This document shows, in pieces, positions 63,452 to 64,000 of a stretch of DNA of 64,000 nt (positions within the stretch are counted from its first letter, which is position 1; every line of letters begins with the position of its first letter). This DNA comes from Prescottella sp. R16 (GTDB taxonomy: Bacteria; Actinomycetota; Actinomycetes; Mycobacteriales; Mycobacteriaceae). The DNA is taken from NCBI RefSeq assembly GCF_030656875.1, contig NZ_CP130943.1:868001-932000 (forward strand), written 5' to 3'. A program made the translations under genes and the position numbers. A model generated the notes under the pieces. It saw only the letters and a list, made by a program, of their open reading frames with translations. It had not been told where the DNA came from and ran no database searches.

Positions 63452-64000
63452 CTACGAGCCGAAGCGGGGGCCCAGGGAGCCGGTGGACGATCCCGCGGCC
63501 GACCCGGTGGCCGGACGCCACGGCCCGCGGATCGCGAGGGTGATGCCGGGTGACTGGATGTTGGCGTAGAGGGTGGTGCCGTCGGCGCTGAACGCGGGTC
63601 CGCAGAATTCGCTGTCGTTCAGTTCGTTCCGGGCGACGGAGAACGGTTCGCCGCTCTCGGTCACACCGATCAGGTGGCTGATGCCGTCGCCGTCCTCGGC
63701 GAGGATCAGGCCGCCGTGCGGTGACACGGTGATGTTGTCGGGGCCGTCGTAGTTGCCGGTGTCCACGGACGGGTCCGGGTTCACGCCGAACAGGGTTTTC
63801 AGTTCGACGGTCTCGGTGGCCGGGTCGTAGAACCACACCTGCCCGTCGTGTTCGGCCACGCTGCCGTCGCTGGTACGGGCGAAGCTGGCGACGAAGTATG
63901 CGCCGCCGTCGCCCCACCACTGGCCTTCGAGTTTGCGGCTGCGGGTGACCTGGTCGTTCGTGAACTGCTTGCGCACCGAGGTGGTCTTGGCGTCGCGGTC
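63452..64000 (-). CDS. PhoX-family (DUF839) phosphatase, C-terminal part (partial)
   Basis: The frame is open from the stop at 63452 to the window edge, giving about 182 C-terminal residues. Elements GGAYFVASFAR, HDGQVWFYDPA, YDGPDNITVSPHGGLILAEDG and EFCGPAFSADGTTLYANIQSPG are typical of the DUF839/PhoX beta-propeller phosphatases that use calcium and iron. These are Tat-exported and phosphate-regulated in many bacteria; the N-terminus and promoter are outside the window. Its presence near the pst/phoU region may be coincidental. Confidence 0.85.
   Translation of the reverse strand, partial: DRDAKTTSVRKQFTNDQVTRSRKLEGQWWGDGGAYFVASFARTSDGSVAEHDGQVWFYDPATETVELKTLFGVNPDPSVDTGNYDGPDNITVSPHGGLILAEDGDGISHLIGVTESGEPFSVARNELNDSEFCGPAFSADGTTLYANIQSPGITLAIRGPWRPATGSAAGSSTGSLGPRFGS

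Overview
The window is high-GC actinobacterial chromosome, most likely from a mycolic-acid bacterium of the Rhodococcus type. The evidence is near-saturated GC at third codon positions, many GTG starts, 4-bp ATGA/GTGA gene overlaps, a mycothiol biosynthesis gene (mshD), an orphan GlnR, an LmeA-type gene, an LCP protein and a desA1-type acyl-ACP desaturase. From purS to the desaturase the gene order follows the Mycobacterium tuberculosis block from about Rv0788 to Rv0824c (purQ, pepC, purL, the SCP-like gene, purF, purM, DUF3073, ygfZ, pabC, nitrobindin, sseC2, cysA2, thioredoxin, lmeA, glnR, mshD, pst, phoU, LCP, dus, desA1). Lineage-specific inserts sit between these core genes. No phage, insertion sequence, CRISPR array or rRNA is visible.

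Layout. 0-7.7 kb: the 5' part of a dicarboxylate-type sensor kinase divergent from dctA, then a polyamine-type ABC transporter of four coupled genes, a DMT exporter and a glutathione peroxidase. 7.7-10.3 kb: a DUF2334 protein, a TetR regulator divergent from a VOC protein, and a metallo-beta-lactamase-fold hydrolase. 10.4-18.3 kb: purS-purQ and purL, separated by a DapB-like oxidoreductase, a CMD protein, a VOC protein, an M18 aminopeptidase and a secreted protein of unknown function. 18.3-20.8 kb: a membrane-anchored alpha/beta hydrolase coupled to a CPBP protease. 20.8-28.5 kb: a minus-strand operon (MFS, CoA-transferase, acyl-CoA dehydrogenase, SDR, crotonase, thiolase) preceded by a LysR regulator; it encodes a complete beta-oxidation turn for an unidentified acid. 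28.6-35.6 kb: purF, purM and housekeeping genes. 35.7-41.7 kb: cydABDC (cytochrome bd oxidase and its ABC exporter). 41.9-42.7 kb: a second secreted protein, paralogous to the first. 42.7-48 kb: a small-ORF transcription unit, a nitrobindin-like gene coupled to a 35-residue membrane protein, and a sulfur/redox cluster with a polycysteine leader peptide. 48.1-55.8 kb: glnR-mshD, pstSCAB and phoU, with PHO-box-like repeats. 55.9-60 kb: LCP, dus and a desaturase with a strong palindromic operator. 60.2-64 kb: LysR/MFS pair, a membrane protein, tRNA-Lys and a partial PhoX-family gene.

The most notable observations are: a 21-codon polycysteine leader ORF upstream of the sulfurtransferase operon; two compensating frame slips inside the membrane anchor of the LCP gene; a paralogous pair of uncharacterised secreted proteins, one preceded by two KstR-type half-palindromes; a stand-alone small transcript with a perfect Shine-Dalgarno; and clean palindromic operators in front of cydA and the desaturase.
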